From contig JASLOV010000242.1 in NCBI GenBank assembly GCA_030745285.1, positions 1 through 8,100 of the forward strand: 8,100 bases of DNA, read 5' to 3'. The number at the start of each line of letters is the position of its first letter. Positions within the stretch are counted from its first letter, which is position 1. Shown here piece by piece: positions 1 to 4,665 of this stretch. Source of the DNA: Dehalococcoidia bacterium. GTDB taxonomy: Bacteria; Chloroflexota; Dehalococcoidia; UBA2979. A program made the translations under genes and the position numbers. The notes under the pieces were generated by a model. That model was not told where the DNA came from. It did not search any database and worked only from the letters and a program-made list of their open reading frames with translations.

Positions 1-118
1 CGCGCGTCGGGTCGACCTCGACCCACTCGTCGGTCGCCGCGACGACAGCGCCGGGCATCGCTTCGCCGAGGCGCTCGCCGATGTGGTAGCCGTCCAGTTG
101 CCGGGCGCCGGCCGGCAC
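1..118 (-). CDS. nuoC: Partial CDS, probable NADH-quinone oxidoreductase subunit C (N-terminus)
   Basis: Reading from a GTG at 118-116, an open frame runs off the left edge with 39 visible residues. It starts 1 nt after the nuoA stop, and a GGAG lies 10 nt upstream inside the end of nuoA, so the two are probably co-translated. The visible segment, with MPGAVVAATDEW followed by VEVDPTR, resembles the start of NuoC/30-kDa subunits, where a 'lpgavv' strand precedes a 'VxVxPERL' strand before the helix of the peripheral arm. It does not resemble NuoB, whose N-terminus carries the Cys motif region and is usually the gene after nuoA. If correct, it encodes a hydrophilic subunit of the complex I connecting module on the cytoplasmic side. 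The call rests on a short stretch and on context. Confidence 0.5.
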   Translation of the reverse strand, partial: MPAGARQLDGYHIGERLGEAMPGAVVAATDEWVEVDPTR

Positions 119-119
119 G

Positions 120-494
120 CTAGCGCCACTCCAGTGCGCCGCGACGCCAGGCGTAGGCCAGCCCGAAGGCGAGCACGCCGATGAAGACTGCGGCCTTCAC
201 CAGCGCCCCCAGCGCCAGTCCGGCGTGGTTCACCGCCCACGGGTAGAGGAAGACGACCTCGACGTCGAAAATGACGAATCCCAACGCGAACAGGTAGTAG
301 CGGGCGTTGAACTGGCCCCAGGCGGAGCCCTCGCTCTCCACACCGCATTCGTACGTCGCGTTCTTCACCGGATCGGGGTGTTCCGGGCGAATGCGCAGGC
401 GGTAGAAGAGCTGGGAGACAATCAGCGGCAGCGCCGGAAACGAGAGCGCGAACAGCATCAAGACACCGACGCGACCGAACTGCTCTGGGATCAC
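120..494 (-). CDS. nuoA: NADH-quinone oxidoreductase subunit A (complex I)
   Basis: 124-residue membrane subunit of proton-pumping NADH:quinone oxidoreductase, the usual length for NuoA. Three hydrophobic segments are visible at about residues 8-31, 66-87 and 93-116. The signature YECG is at 48-51, in the loop between the first and second segments, and the acidic second-helix motif FDVEVVFLYPWA is at 76-87. Both are diagnostic for NuoA/ND3; the loop cysteine is the one known to report the active/deactive state in ND3. The start is GTG (494-492), chosen because GAGGGGA at 507-501 lies 6 nt upstream and no ATG fits the N-terminus. The following gene begins 1 nt after the TAG stop, so this is the first visible gene of a leftward nuo operon. 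It acts in the cytoplasmic membrane. Confidence 0.95.
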   Translation of the reverse strand: MIPEQFGRVGVLMLFALSFPALPLIVSQLFYRLRIRPEHPDPVKNATYECGVESEGSAWGQFNARYYLFALGFVIFDVEVVFLYPWAVNHAGLALGALVKAAVFIGVLAFGLAYAWRRGALEWR

Positions 495-500
495 GAGGCG

Positions 501-507
501 TCCCCTC
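501..507 (-). promoter_or_regulatory. Ribosome binding site for nuoA
   Basis: GAGGGGA on the minus strand, 6 nt upstream of the GTG at 494. It decides the GTG start of nuoA. Confidence 0.6.
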
Positions 508-582
508 GGTGCGCGTGAGCGCGTCGGCGCATGGCGGGCTGCGCGGAGAGGCAGCCGGACTCAGTCGGCCAGAATCGACGCG

Positions 583-611
583 ACGGTAGCATGCGCCCTG
601 ACTGGGTTCAA
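583..611 (-). promoter_or_regulatory. Candidate sigma-70 promoter for the nuo operon
   Basis: On the minus strand TTGAAC (611-606) is followed after 17 nt by TACCGT (588-583), which fits the loose TAnnnT form of a -10 box. Transcription would begin near 576, giving a leader of about 80 nt before nuoA. It is a weak consensus match supported mainly by spacing and position. Confidence 0.3.
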
Positions 612-630
612 CGAATCTCGCGACGCGGAG

Positions 631-663
631 CCGGATGGGCTCATCCGGGGCGCGTGACGCGCC
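631..663. repeat. Two back-to-back perfect inverted repeats between divergent operons
   Basis: First hairpin: CCGGATG (631-637), 4-nt loop, CATCCGG (642-648). It is immediately followed by a second: GGCGCG (649-654), loop TGA, CGCGCC (658-663). No T-tract follows either on either strand, so they are poor intrinsic terminators. They lie between the two candidate divergent promoters and could be protein-binding sites or cruciform-prone DNA. The function is unknown. Confidence 0.45.
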
Positions 664-731
664 TGCGTGGCGAGATCGTCGCCTCAAGGCCGCAACACCG
701 GCGTGACATCGCCGGCGTCGCTGCCGCGATG

Positions 732-761
732 TTGACCGTCTCCTCAGGCCGAGCGTAGAGT
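732..761 (+). promoter_or_regulatory. Candidate sigma-70 promoter for the DUF35-thiolase unit
   Basis: TTGACC (732-737), 18-nt spacer, TAGAGT (756-761). The -35 matches consensus at 5 of 6 positions and the -10 at 4 of 6. Transcription would start near 768, leaving a leader of about 170 nt that contains a strong hairpin. No other stretch upstream of 938 looked better. Confidence 0.35.
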
Positions 762-776
762 TCGCGACGGTCGCGA
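762..776. promoter_or_regulatory. Perfect 15-bp palindrome directly after the candidate -10 box
   Basis: TCGCGAC, one central G, GTCGCGA. It begins at the base after the putative -10 hexamer, so it would cover the transcription start. That is a typical place for a repressor operator. The same DNA can also form a longer-range pairing, GTTCGCG (760-766) with CGCGAAC (785-791). Operator function is inference. Confidence 0.35.
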
Positions 777-798
777 CAGCGAGGCGCGAACCGGGTCA

Positions 799-818
799 CG
801 CGGGCCACCAGGCCCGCG
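799..818 (+). promoter_or_regulatory. GC-rich leader hairpin upstream of the DUF35 gene
   Basis: CGCGGGCC (799-806), loop ACCA, GGCCCGCG (811-818): a perfect 8-bp stem of only G/C pairs, followed by CTTTCG. The short T run makes it a weak intrinsic terminator or attenuator candidate in the leader. It could equally be a transcript-stabilising structure. Confidence 0.35.
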
Positions 819-924
819 CTTTCGAGTCCACCGCTCCCACACGAGCATGTTCGATCGACCCTGTCCGCACTCGCGCCGCCGCCGCCCCGGCGCTCCGGGG
901 GAGAGGCAGCACGGAGCGCGCAGC

Positions 925-930
925 AGAGGA
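925..930 (+). promoter_or_regulatory. Ribosome binding site that selects a TTG start
   Basis: AGAGGA lies 7 nt upstream of the TTG at 938. The first in-frame ATG is at 956 and has no comparable site, so the TTG start is preferred. Confidence 0.6.
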
Positions 931-937
931 TACGCCC

Positions 938-1357
938 TTGGCCGACTACAACAAGATGATTCCGACGCCGGACAAATTCACCTCCAAGCCGTACTGGGAC
1001 GGCGCGAAGGAAGGGAAGCTGATGCTCCCCCGTTGCACCACCTGCAACAAGGTGCACTTCTACCCGCGCGTGATCTGCCCCTTCTGCCACTCCTCGGACA
1101 TCGAATGGTTCGAGGCCAGCGGCGAGGGCTACATCCATACCTTCGCGGTGCAGACCCGCGGCTCCGGCGGCTGGCAGGATGACGCCCCCTTCGTCACCGC
1201 CTACATCGACCTCAAAGAGGGCGACCGCCTCTTCACGGTCCTCCGCGGCGTCGACCCCGACAAGCCGCAAGAGATCCAGATCGGCGCCAAGTGCCAGATC
1301 GAGTGGGACGAGGCCAGCGATGAGATCTCCGTCCCCTACTGGCGAGTCGTCGAGTAA
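938..1357 (+). CDS. Zn-ribbon/OB-fold DUF35 protein, partner of the adjacent thiolase-like enzyme
   Basis: 139 residues, starting at TTG with a well-placed AGAGGA. The N-terminal third (about 14-55) carries a rubredoxin-like zinc ribbon with Cys33, Cys36, Cys47 and Cys50 in a C-x2-C-x10-C-x2-C arrangement. The rest (about 55-137) has the alternating strands of an OB fold (GEGYIHTF, PFVTAYIDL, LFTVLRG, IQIGAKCQIEW). This is the classic DUF35 architecture. Family members bind acyl-CoA-type substrates or scaffold thiolase-superfamily enzymes. In steroid degradation the DUF35 domain is the C-terminal part of ChsH2 and forms a complex with the aldolase Ltp2; archaeal relatives bridge HMG-CoA synthase and thiolase. 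Here it is a stand-alone protein 62 nt upstream of a thiolase-like gene, so a complex with that product is the best inference. Cytoplasmic; no signal peptide. Confidence 0.88.
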   Translation: MADYNKMIPTPDKFTSKPYWDGAKEGKLMLPRCTTCNKVHFYPRVICPFCHSSDIEWFEASGEGYIHTFAVQTRGSGGWQDDAPFVTAYIDLKEGDRLFTVLRGVDPDKPQEIQIGAKCQIEWDEASDEISVPYWRVVE

Positions 1358-1419
1358 TGGCTCGACCAGTCACGCCTCCAGCAACACCGTCCGAGTAGCG
1401 AGAGACCGGGGAAACAGAC

Positions 1420-2631
1420 ATGTCGAGCAATCCTTCCAAACAGGCCGCCATCATCGCGGCCGCTGAAGCCGACGAGATCGGCTACCTGGACGACAACCCG
1501 AAGACATCGATGATGCTGCACGTCGAGGCGATCAAGAACGTCACGCACGAGGCCGGCATCAAGATCAGCGACATCGAGGCGATCGCCTCGCCGGGCGTCG
1601 CCGGCAACGTCGCGGAGTACCTCGGGCTCGACCCGAAGTGGATCGACACCACGCAGATCGGTGGCTGCTCTTTCCAGGTGCAGGCGCAGCACATGCTGGC
1701 GGCGATCAACGCCGGCATCTTCGACATCGGCGTGATCACCCACGGCGAGCCCGGCTGGGCGCGCCGCACGGGCGCCCTGGGCGGCGGCGGCCGCGGCTTC
1801 GGCGGCGGCGACCCGGACTCGCCGGGACCGCAGTTCGAGGCGCCATACGGGCCGGCCGGCGCGCCGACGGCGTACTCCCACGCCATGACCCGCCACATGC
1901 ACCAGTGGGGCTCGACGCAGGCCGACTTCGCGCAGATCGCCGTCACCACGCGTGACTGGGCGACGCTCAACCCGCGCGCGATCATGCACTCCAAGGAGAC
2001 CCACCCCTACGGCGGGGCGGTCACCGTTGACGACGTGCTGAACTCGCGTCTGATCTCATGGCCGCTCAACCTGCTGGACTGCTGCCTGGTCTGCGACCAC
2101 GGCGGCGCCGTGCTGCTGGCTTCCGCCGACATCGCGCGCAGCTTCCGCACCCCGCCGGTGTGGATCGCCGGCTCCGGCGAGGCCATGGACCACGCCATGC
2201 TGATGGAGATGAAGGACTTCACGGCCACCTCCGCCAGCCTCTCGGCCGCCCGTGCCTACAAAATGGCCGGGATGGGCCCTGAGGACATGGAAATGGCCAT
2301 GATCTACGACTCCTTCACCGTCACCGCCGGCATCACCGCTGAGATGCTGGGACTGACGCCGCGCGGCGAGGGCCCCGGCCTCTGGGCGGACGGCAACGCC
2401 GGCCCCGGCGGCAAGTTCCCCGTGAACACCAACGGCGGTGGCCTCTCTTTCAATCACTCCGGCATGTACGGCATGCAGTTGCTGGTCGAGTCATACCGCC
2501 AGCTTGCCGGCACTGCCGAGGACGGCATCCACGGCATCGCCGGCAAGCAGACGAACGCCAAGTCGCTGGTCGTCAATGGCACCGGCGGCTCGCTCTCGTT
2601 CACCGGGACGCTCGTCCTCACCGCGGACTAG
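1420..2631 (+). CDS. Thiolase-superfamily protein, SCP2-thiolase/Ltp2-like (acyl-CoA C-C cleavage)
   Basis: 403 residues, typical for thiolases, starting at ATG with GGGGA 7 nt upstream. The first half has IGGCSF with Cys83 in the nucleophile loop, although by eye its spacing to the following helix differs by one residue from classical thiolases. A Gly-rich loop lies near 120-130 (ALGGGGRGFGGGD). The second half has YDSFTVTAG from Tyr296, and NTNGGGLSFNHSGMYG at 336-351 in place of the usual N-x-N-G-G-x-x-x-x-G-H-P-x-G, keeping His346 and adding Tyr350. The final catalytic Cys motif (C-x-G) is replaced by Asn386-Gly387 within NGTGGSLS. This pattern is that of DUF35-associated SCP2-thiolase/Ltp2-type proteins, not of acetyl-CoA acetyltransferases. 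Ltp2 performs retro-aldol cleavage of steroid side chains. Thiolysis versus retro-aldol cleavage is undecided here. Ends in a strong terminator. Confidence 0.85.
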   Translation: MSSNPSKQAAIIAAAEADEIGYLDDNPKTSMMLHVEAIKNVTHEAGIKISDIEAIASPGVAGNVAEYLGLDPKWIDTTQIGGCSFQVQAQHMLAAINAGIFDIGVITHGEPGWARRTGALGGGGRGFGGGDPDSPGPQFEAPYGPAGAPTAYSHAMTRHMHQWGSTQADFAQIAVTTRDWATLNPRAIMHSKETHPYGGAVTVDDVLNSRLISWPLNLLDCCLVCDHGGAVLLASADIARSFRTPPVWIAGSGEAMDHAMLMEMKDFTATSASLSAARAYKMAGMGPEDMEMAMIYDSFTVTAGITAEMLGLTPRGEGPGLWADGNAGPGGKFPVNTNGGGLSFNHSGMYGMQLLVESYRQLAGTAEDGIHGIAGKQTNAKSLVVNGTGGSLSFTGTLVLTAD

Positions 2632-2662
2632 CGTTATCGTCTCAACGACAATTGAACAGACG

Positions 2663-2697
2663 GACGGGGGCGGCTTTGCAGCCGCCCCCGTCGTTTT
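2663..2697 (+). terminator. Intrinsic terminator after the thiolase-like gene
   Basis: GACGGGGGCGGC (2663-2674) pairs perfectly with GCCGCCCCCGTC (2681-2692). An extra T-A pair closes a 4-nt loop, giving a 13-bp stem, followed by GTTTTG. It separates the DUF35-thiolase unit from the PHP gene. Confidence 0.85.
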
Positions 2698-2745
2698 GCC
2701 CCAGTGGCCGCAGCGGCCACAGCGGAACGGTGGACCCGACCCGGC

Positions 2746-3555
2746 ATGCTGATCGACCTCCACACGCACACACAGCCGCTCTCCTACGACTCGTTCCTCC
2801 ACCCGGACGACCTCGTCGAGCGCTCGCGCCAGGCGGGACTCGATGCCGTGGTGCTCTCGGAACACGACTGGGCGTGGGATCCGGAAGCGGTGCTGGCGCT
2901 GGCGAAGCGCCACGACTACCCGATCTGGGCCGGCATCGAGATCAACACCGAGGACGGGCACATGCTCGCCTATGGCCTGCACGAGTACATCTACGGCATG
3001 CACCGCGCCCACGAACTGGCCGGTCACGTCGAACGCTTCGATGGCGTGATGGTGGCCGCCCACCCCTATCGACGCCAGATGCCGTGGCGATGGGACGACG
3101 AGCAGGAGTACCTCGACGCGCTCGGGCGCGCCGAATCGAACGACGCCTACCGCTTCGTCGCCGGCCTCGAGGTGCTGAACGGGCGAGGCACGATGAAAGA
3201 GAACTCCTTCGCCCAGCGGCTCGCACGCGAGATGGGCATGCCGGGGACCGGCGGCACCGACTCCCACCAACGCACAGACATCGGCAAGACCGCCACCTAC
3301 TTCGAGCGCGACATCCGCAGCGAACAGGAACTGATCGAGGAAATCCGCGGGGGGCGCTTCTGGGCGGTCGACCTCACCGGGGGCGAGTTGACGGAAGATG
3401 CGACGCGCTACGCGGTGCCGGACGCTGTTGGCGCCATCTGGACGGCCGAGGCCGCTCTGCGCCGAGAACGAGAATCGGCGGGCACGCCGGAATTTCGCGA
3501 TCGCCCCGCCGGCCATCCCCACGTTCACACGGCCGCGGACGCGCATTCCGGCTGA
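2746..3555 (+). CDS. PHP-domain metal-dependent phosphoesterase
   Basis: 269 residues from ATG at 2746. An in-frame GTG at 2704 would add 14 residues of low-complexity MAAAATAERW type, but it has no RBS and sits against the terminator; the ATG begins directly at the first PHP strand, though its site (GGTGGA, 11 nt away) is weak. The metal-binding motifs appear in order: HTHT (His6, His8), SEHDW (His40), GIEI (Glu65), GHML (His72), AHP (His106) and GGTDSH (Asp172, His174). This is the complete ligand set of the polymerase-and-histidinol-phosphatase fold, so it should be an active metal-dependent phosphoesterase; the substrate is not evident. Relatives include histidinol phosphatase, 3',5'-nucleotide phosphatases and many uncharacterised TrpH/YciV-like proteins. 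The last 30 or so residues are rich in Arg, His and Pro and look unconserved. A link to the acyl-CoA genes around it is not apparent. Confidence 0.88.
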   Translation: MLIDLHTHTQPLSYDSFLHPDDLVERSRQAGLDAVVLSEHDWAWDPEAVLALAKRHDYPIWAGIEINTEDGHMLAYGLHEYIYGMHRAHELAGHVERFDGVMVAAHPYRRQMPWRWDDEQEYLDALGRAESNDAYRFVAGLEVLNGRGTMKENSFAQRLAREMGMPGTGGTDSHQRTDIGKTATYFERDIRSEQELIEEIRGGRFWAVDLTGGELTEDATRYAVPDAVGAIWTAEAALRRERESAGTPEFRDRPAGHPHVHTAADAHSG

Positions 3556-3562
3556 CCGTCCG

Positions 3563-3592
3563 TTGACACACCCTCGGAACGTCATTTACGTT
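3563..3592 (+). promoter_or_regulatory. Promoter of the hydratase-SDR operon
   Basis: A perfect -35 box TTGACA (3563-3568) is followed after 18 nt by TACGTT (3587-3592), a TAnnnT-type -10. Alternative registers one or two bases earlier are possible. The start of transcription would fall near 3599, giving a 5' leader of about 90 nt before 3691. The consensus -35 only 8 nt after the PHP stop, in an otherwise GC-rich stretch, makes this the best promoter candidate in the window. Confidence 0.6.
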
Positions 3593-3595
3593 CCG
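3575..3595. promoter_or_regulatory. 21-bp palindromic operator candidate over the -10 region
   Basis: CGGAACGT (3575-3582), 5-nt spacer CATTT, ACGTTCCG (3588-3595): perfect 8-bp arms. It starts in the -35/-10 spacer and covers the -10 box, so a bound dimer would block RNA polymerase. TetR- and FadR-type regulators of acyl-CoA catabolism use sites of this size and symmetry. No regulator gene lies in the window. The repressor assignment is inference. Confidence 0.55.
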
Positions 3596-3608
3596 CCCGC
3601 TGGCACGA

Positions 3609-3628
3609 TCCGGGGCAGCGGCCCCGGA
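3609..3628 (+). promoter_or_regulatory. 5'-leader hairpin of the hydratase-SDR operon
   Basis: TCCGGGGC (3609-3616), loop AGCG, GCCCCGGA (3621-3628): a perfect 8-bp stem about 10 nt after the predicted transcription start. No T-tract follows, so it is more likely a transcript-stabilising 5' structure or part of a regulatory leader than a terminator for the PHP gene. Confidence 0.4.
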
Positions 3629-3675
3629 GTGAGAGCGCCAGAGTCACCGGCCCAGAGTCGACAGTTCACTCACTT

Positions 3676-3684
3676 AGAGGAGGT
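3676..3684 (+). promoter_or_regulatory. Strong Shine-Dalgarno site
   Basis: AGAGGAGGT, with a full AGGAGG core, 6 nt upstream of the ATG at 3691. It is the best ribosome binding site in the window and suggests high translation of the operon's first gene. Confidence 0.8.
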
Positions 3685-3690
3685 AGTCGC

Positions 3691-4155
3691 ATGGCCGAGT
3701 CCGTCATCACTGACGAGATGAAAGCCGCCGTCGGAGTCGATGTGCCCGGCGGTACGTCCGAGGTCACGACCTCGGGCATCCGAATGTTCGCCCGCGCGGT
3801 CGGATACACGGATCTCATTTTCTACGACGAAGACGAGGCGAAGAAGCAGGGCTACAGCGGCCTGGTCGCTCCGCCGGGCTACCTCGGCTCAGCCATCTTC
3901 CGCCCCGGCGGCGGCGGGGCGCCGGGCGGCGGATTCAGCATCCCCTACAAGCGCATCCTCAACGGCGGGACGACGTACGAGTACCTGGCCCCCGTGATCG
4001 CCGGGGACACTATCACCTCATTCTCGAAGGTCACCGATTTCCGGGAGCGGTCCGGGTCGCGCGGCGACATGCTGATCACCTACCGCGAGACGACGTTCAA
4101 GAACCAGGACGGGACTGTCGTGGCGAAGATGCGCGGCAACCTGATCCAGTACTAG
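3691..4155 (+). CDS. MaoC-like N-terminal-type hydratase subunit, apparently non-catalytic
   Basis: 154 residues with a single hot-dog fold of the MaoC_dehydrat_N/FAS1-dehydratase type. A helix segment (about 28-50) contains AVGYTDLIFYDED, followed by GYSGLVAPPGYL, the hallmark 'GYxGlvAPPtf' motif, and then a Gly-rich stretch (GGGGAPGGGF). The C-terminal half has the strands of the fold (YEYLAPVIAGDTI, MLITYRETTFKN, VVAKMRGNLI). Aligning residues 36-46 with the next gene's ASGDFYQIHYD, the catalytic Asp is Tyr39 and the catalytic His is Phe44, so this half should be structural. Such subunits pair with a catalytic MaoC partner, as in mycobacterial HadAB-type enzymes and ChsH1-ChsH2. The next gene starts 9 nt later, as expected for a heteromeric enzyme. 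Cytoplasmic. Confidence 0.85.
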   Translation: MAESVITDEMKAAVGVDVPGGTSEVTTSGIRMFARAVGYTDLIFYDEDEAKKQGYSGLVAPPGYLGSAIFRPGGGGAPGGGFSIPYKRILNGGTTYEYLAPVIAGDTITSFSKVTDFRERSGSRGDMLITYRETTFKNQDGTVVAKMRGNLIQY

Positions 4156-4164
4156 GAGCGAACG

Positions 4165-4593
4165 ATGGCTGACCAGACCTACTGGGACGACGTCAACGAG
4201 GGCGACTCCATCCCGGAACTGCGGAAGAACTGCTCCACGCAGCAGCTGGTGCACTGGGCCGCCGCCTCCGGCGACTTCTACCAGATTCACTACGATCTGG
4301 GCTTCGCTAAGAACACCGGGCTGGACAACATCATCGTCCACGGTGCGCTGAAGAACGCCTTCCTCGGGCAGCTGCTCCACGACTGGGCCGCGCCCGGTGG
4401 CGTCGTGCGTGAGTTCGGCTGCGAGTACCGCGGCATGGACTACCCGGACCAGGACATCACCTGCAAGGGCGTCGTCACCGCCAAGTCCGTCGAGGGCGAT
4501 GACCACATCATCGAGCTGGACATCTGGACGGAAAACCCGGACGGGCAGAAGACGACGCCCGGGACAGCAAGGGTCGTGCTTCCGGCGAGGTAG
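4165..4593 (+). CDS. MaoC-like (R)-specific 2-enoyl-CoA hydratase, catalytic subunit
   Basis: 142 residues, single hot-dog domain. The hydratase-2 motif is intact: ASGDFYQIHYD with Asp37 and His42, followed by IIVHGAL (about 55-61), the conserved hydrophobic-HG segment that closes the active site. Family members hydrate trans-2-enoyl-CoA to (R)-3-hydroxyacyl-CoA. AGGAG overlaps the upstream stop codon and lies 6 nt before the ATG, so translation is coupled to the non-catalytic MaoC-like gene. The two products probably form a heterodimer or heterotetramer in which this subunit supplies both catalytic residues, as ChsH1 does for ChsH2. The downstream SDR genes would oxidise the product. Chain-length or steroid specificity cannot be read from the sequence. 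Confidence 0.88.
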   Translation: MADQTYWDDVNEGDSIPELRKNCSTQQLVHWAAASGDFYQIHYDLGFAKNTGLDNIIVHGALKNAFLGQLLHDWAAPGGVVREFGCEYRGMDYPDQDITCKGVVTAKSVEGDDHIIELDIWTENPDGQKTTPGTARVVLPAR

Positions 4594-4630
4594 CACGCGG
4601 CAACAGCAAGCAGAACGGCAGAGAAAGCGC

Positions 4631-4645
4631 CCCGCCGGCGGCGGG
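4631..4645 (+). promoter_or_regulatory. Small intercistronic hairpin before the first SDR gene
   Basis: CCCGCC (4631-4636), loop GGC, GGCGGG (4640-4645), in the 72-nt gap between the hydratase and SDR genes and just upstream of the next RBS (GGAAGGGA, 4650-4657). There is no T-tract. It may mark an RNA-processing or stability point within the operon; the evidence is slight in such GC-rich DNA. Confidence 0.2.
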
Positions 4646-4665
4646 CAGCGGAAGGGACGACAGTG

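Larger units (their letters stand above)
495..937. other. Divergent intergenic region, 443 bp, no gene seen
   Basis: This separates the leftward nuo genes from the rightward DUF35-thiolase unit. I see no convincing coding sequence: the short open frames here have no RBS and read like random GC-rich translations. No tRNA-like or rRNA-like structure was recognised. It holds a candidate promoter in each direction, two adjacent hairpins at 631-663, a 15-bp palindrome at 762-776 and a GC-rich leader hairpin at 799-818. The lower-GC stretch around 565-625 is where the leftward promoter candidate lies. Confidence 0.6.

Noticed and set aside
641..1270. Minus-strand frame of 209 codons across the leader and DUF35 gene
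   Set aside because: It runs through the promoter region and opposite the zinc-ribbon protein; no recognisable domain or start signal.
1336..2004. Minus-strand frame of 222 codons opposite the thiolase-like gene
   Set aside because: Antisense shadow of a gene with clear thiolase motifs; low-complexity translation.
2704..2745. GTG-initiated 14-residue extension of the PHP protein
   Set aside because: No RBS, directly behind the terminator, and Ala-rich; the ATG at 2746 starts at the first core strand.
2652..3566. Plus-strand frame of 304 codons overlapping the PHP gene
   Set aside because: Alternative frame of the PHP gene; Arg/Pro/His-rich and it starts inside the terminator.
2491..3585. 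Long minus-strand open frame of 364 codons opposite the PHP gene and thiolase end
   Set aside because: It overlaps two recognisable plus-strand genes with full motif sets, spans the terminator, and its translation has the Arg/Gly/Val/His-rich composition of an antisense shadow in GC-rich DNA.
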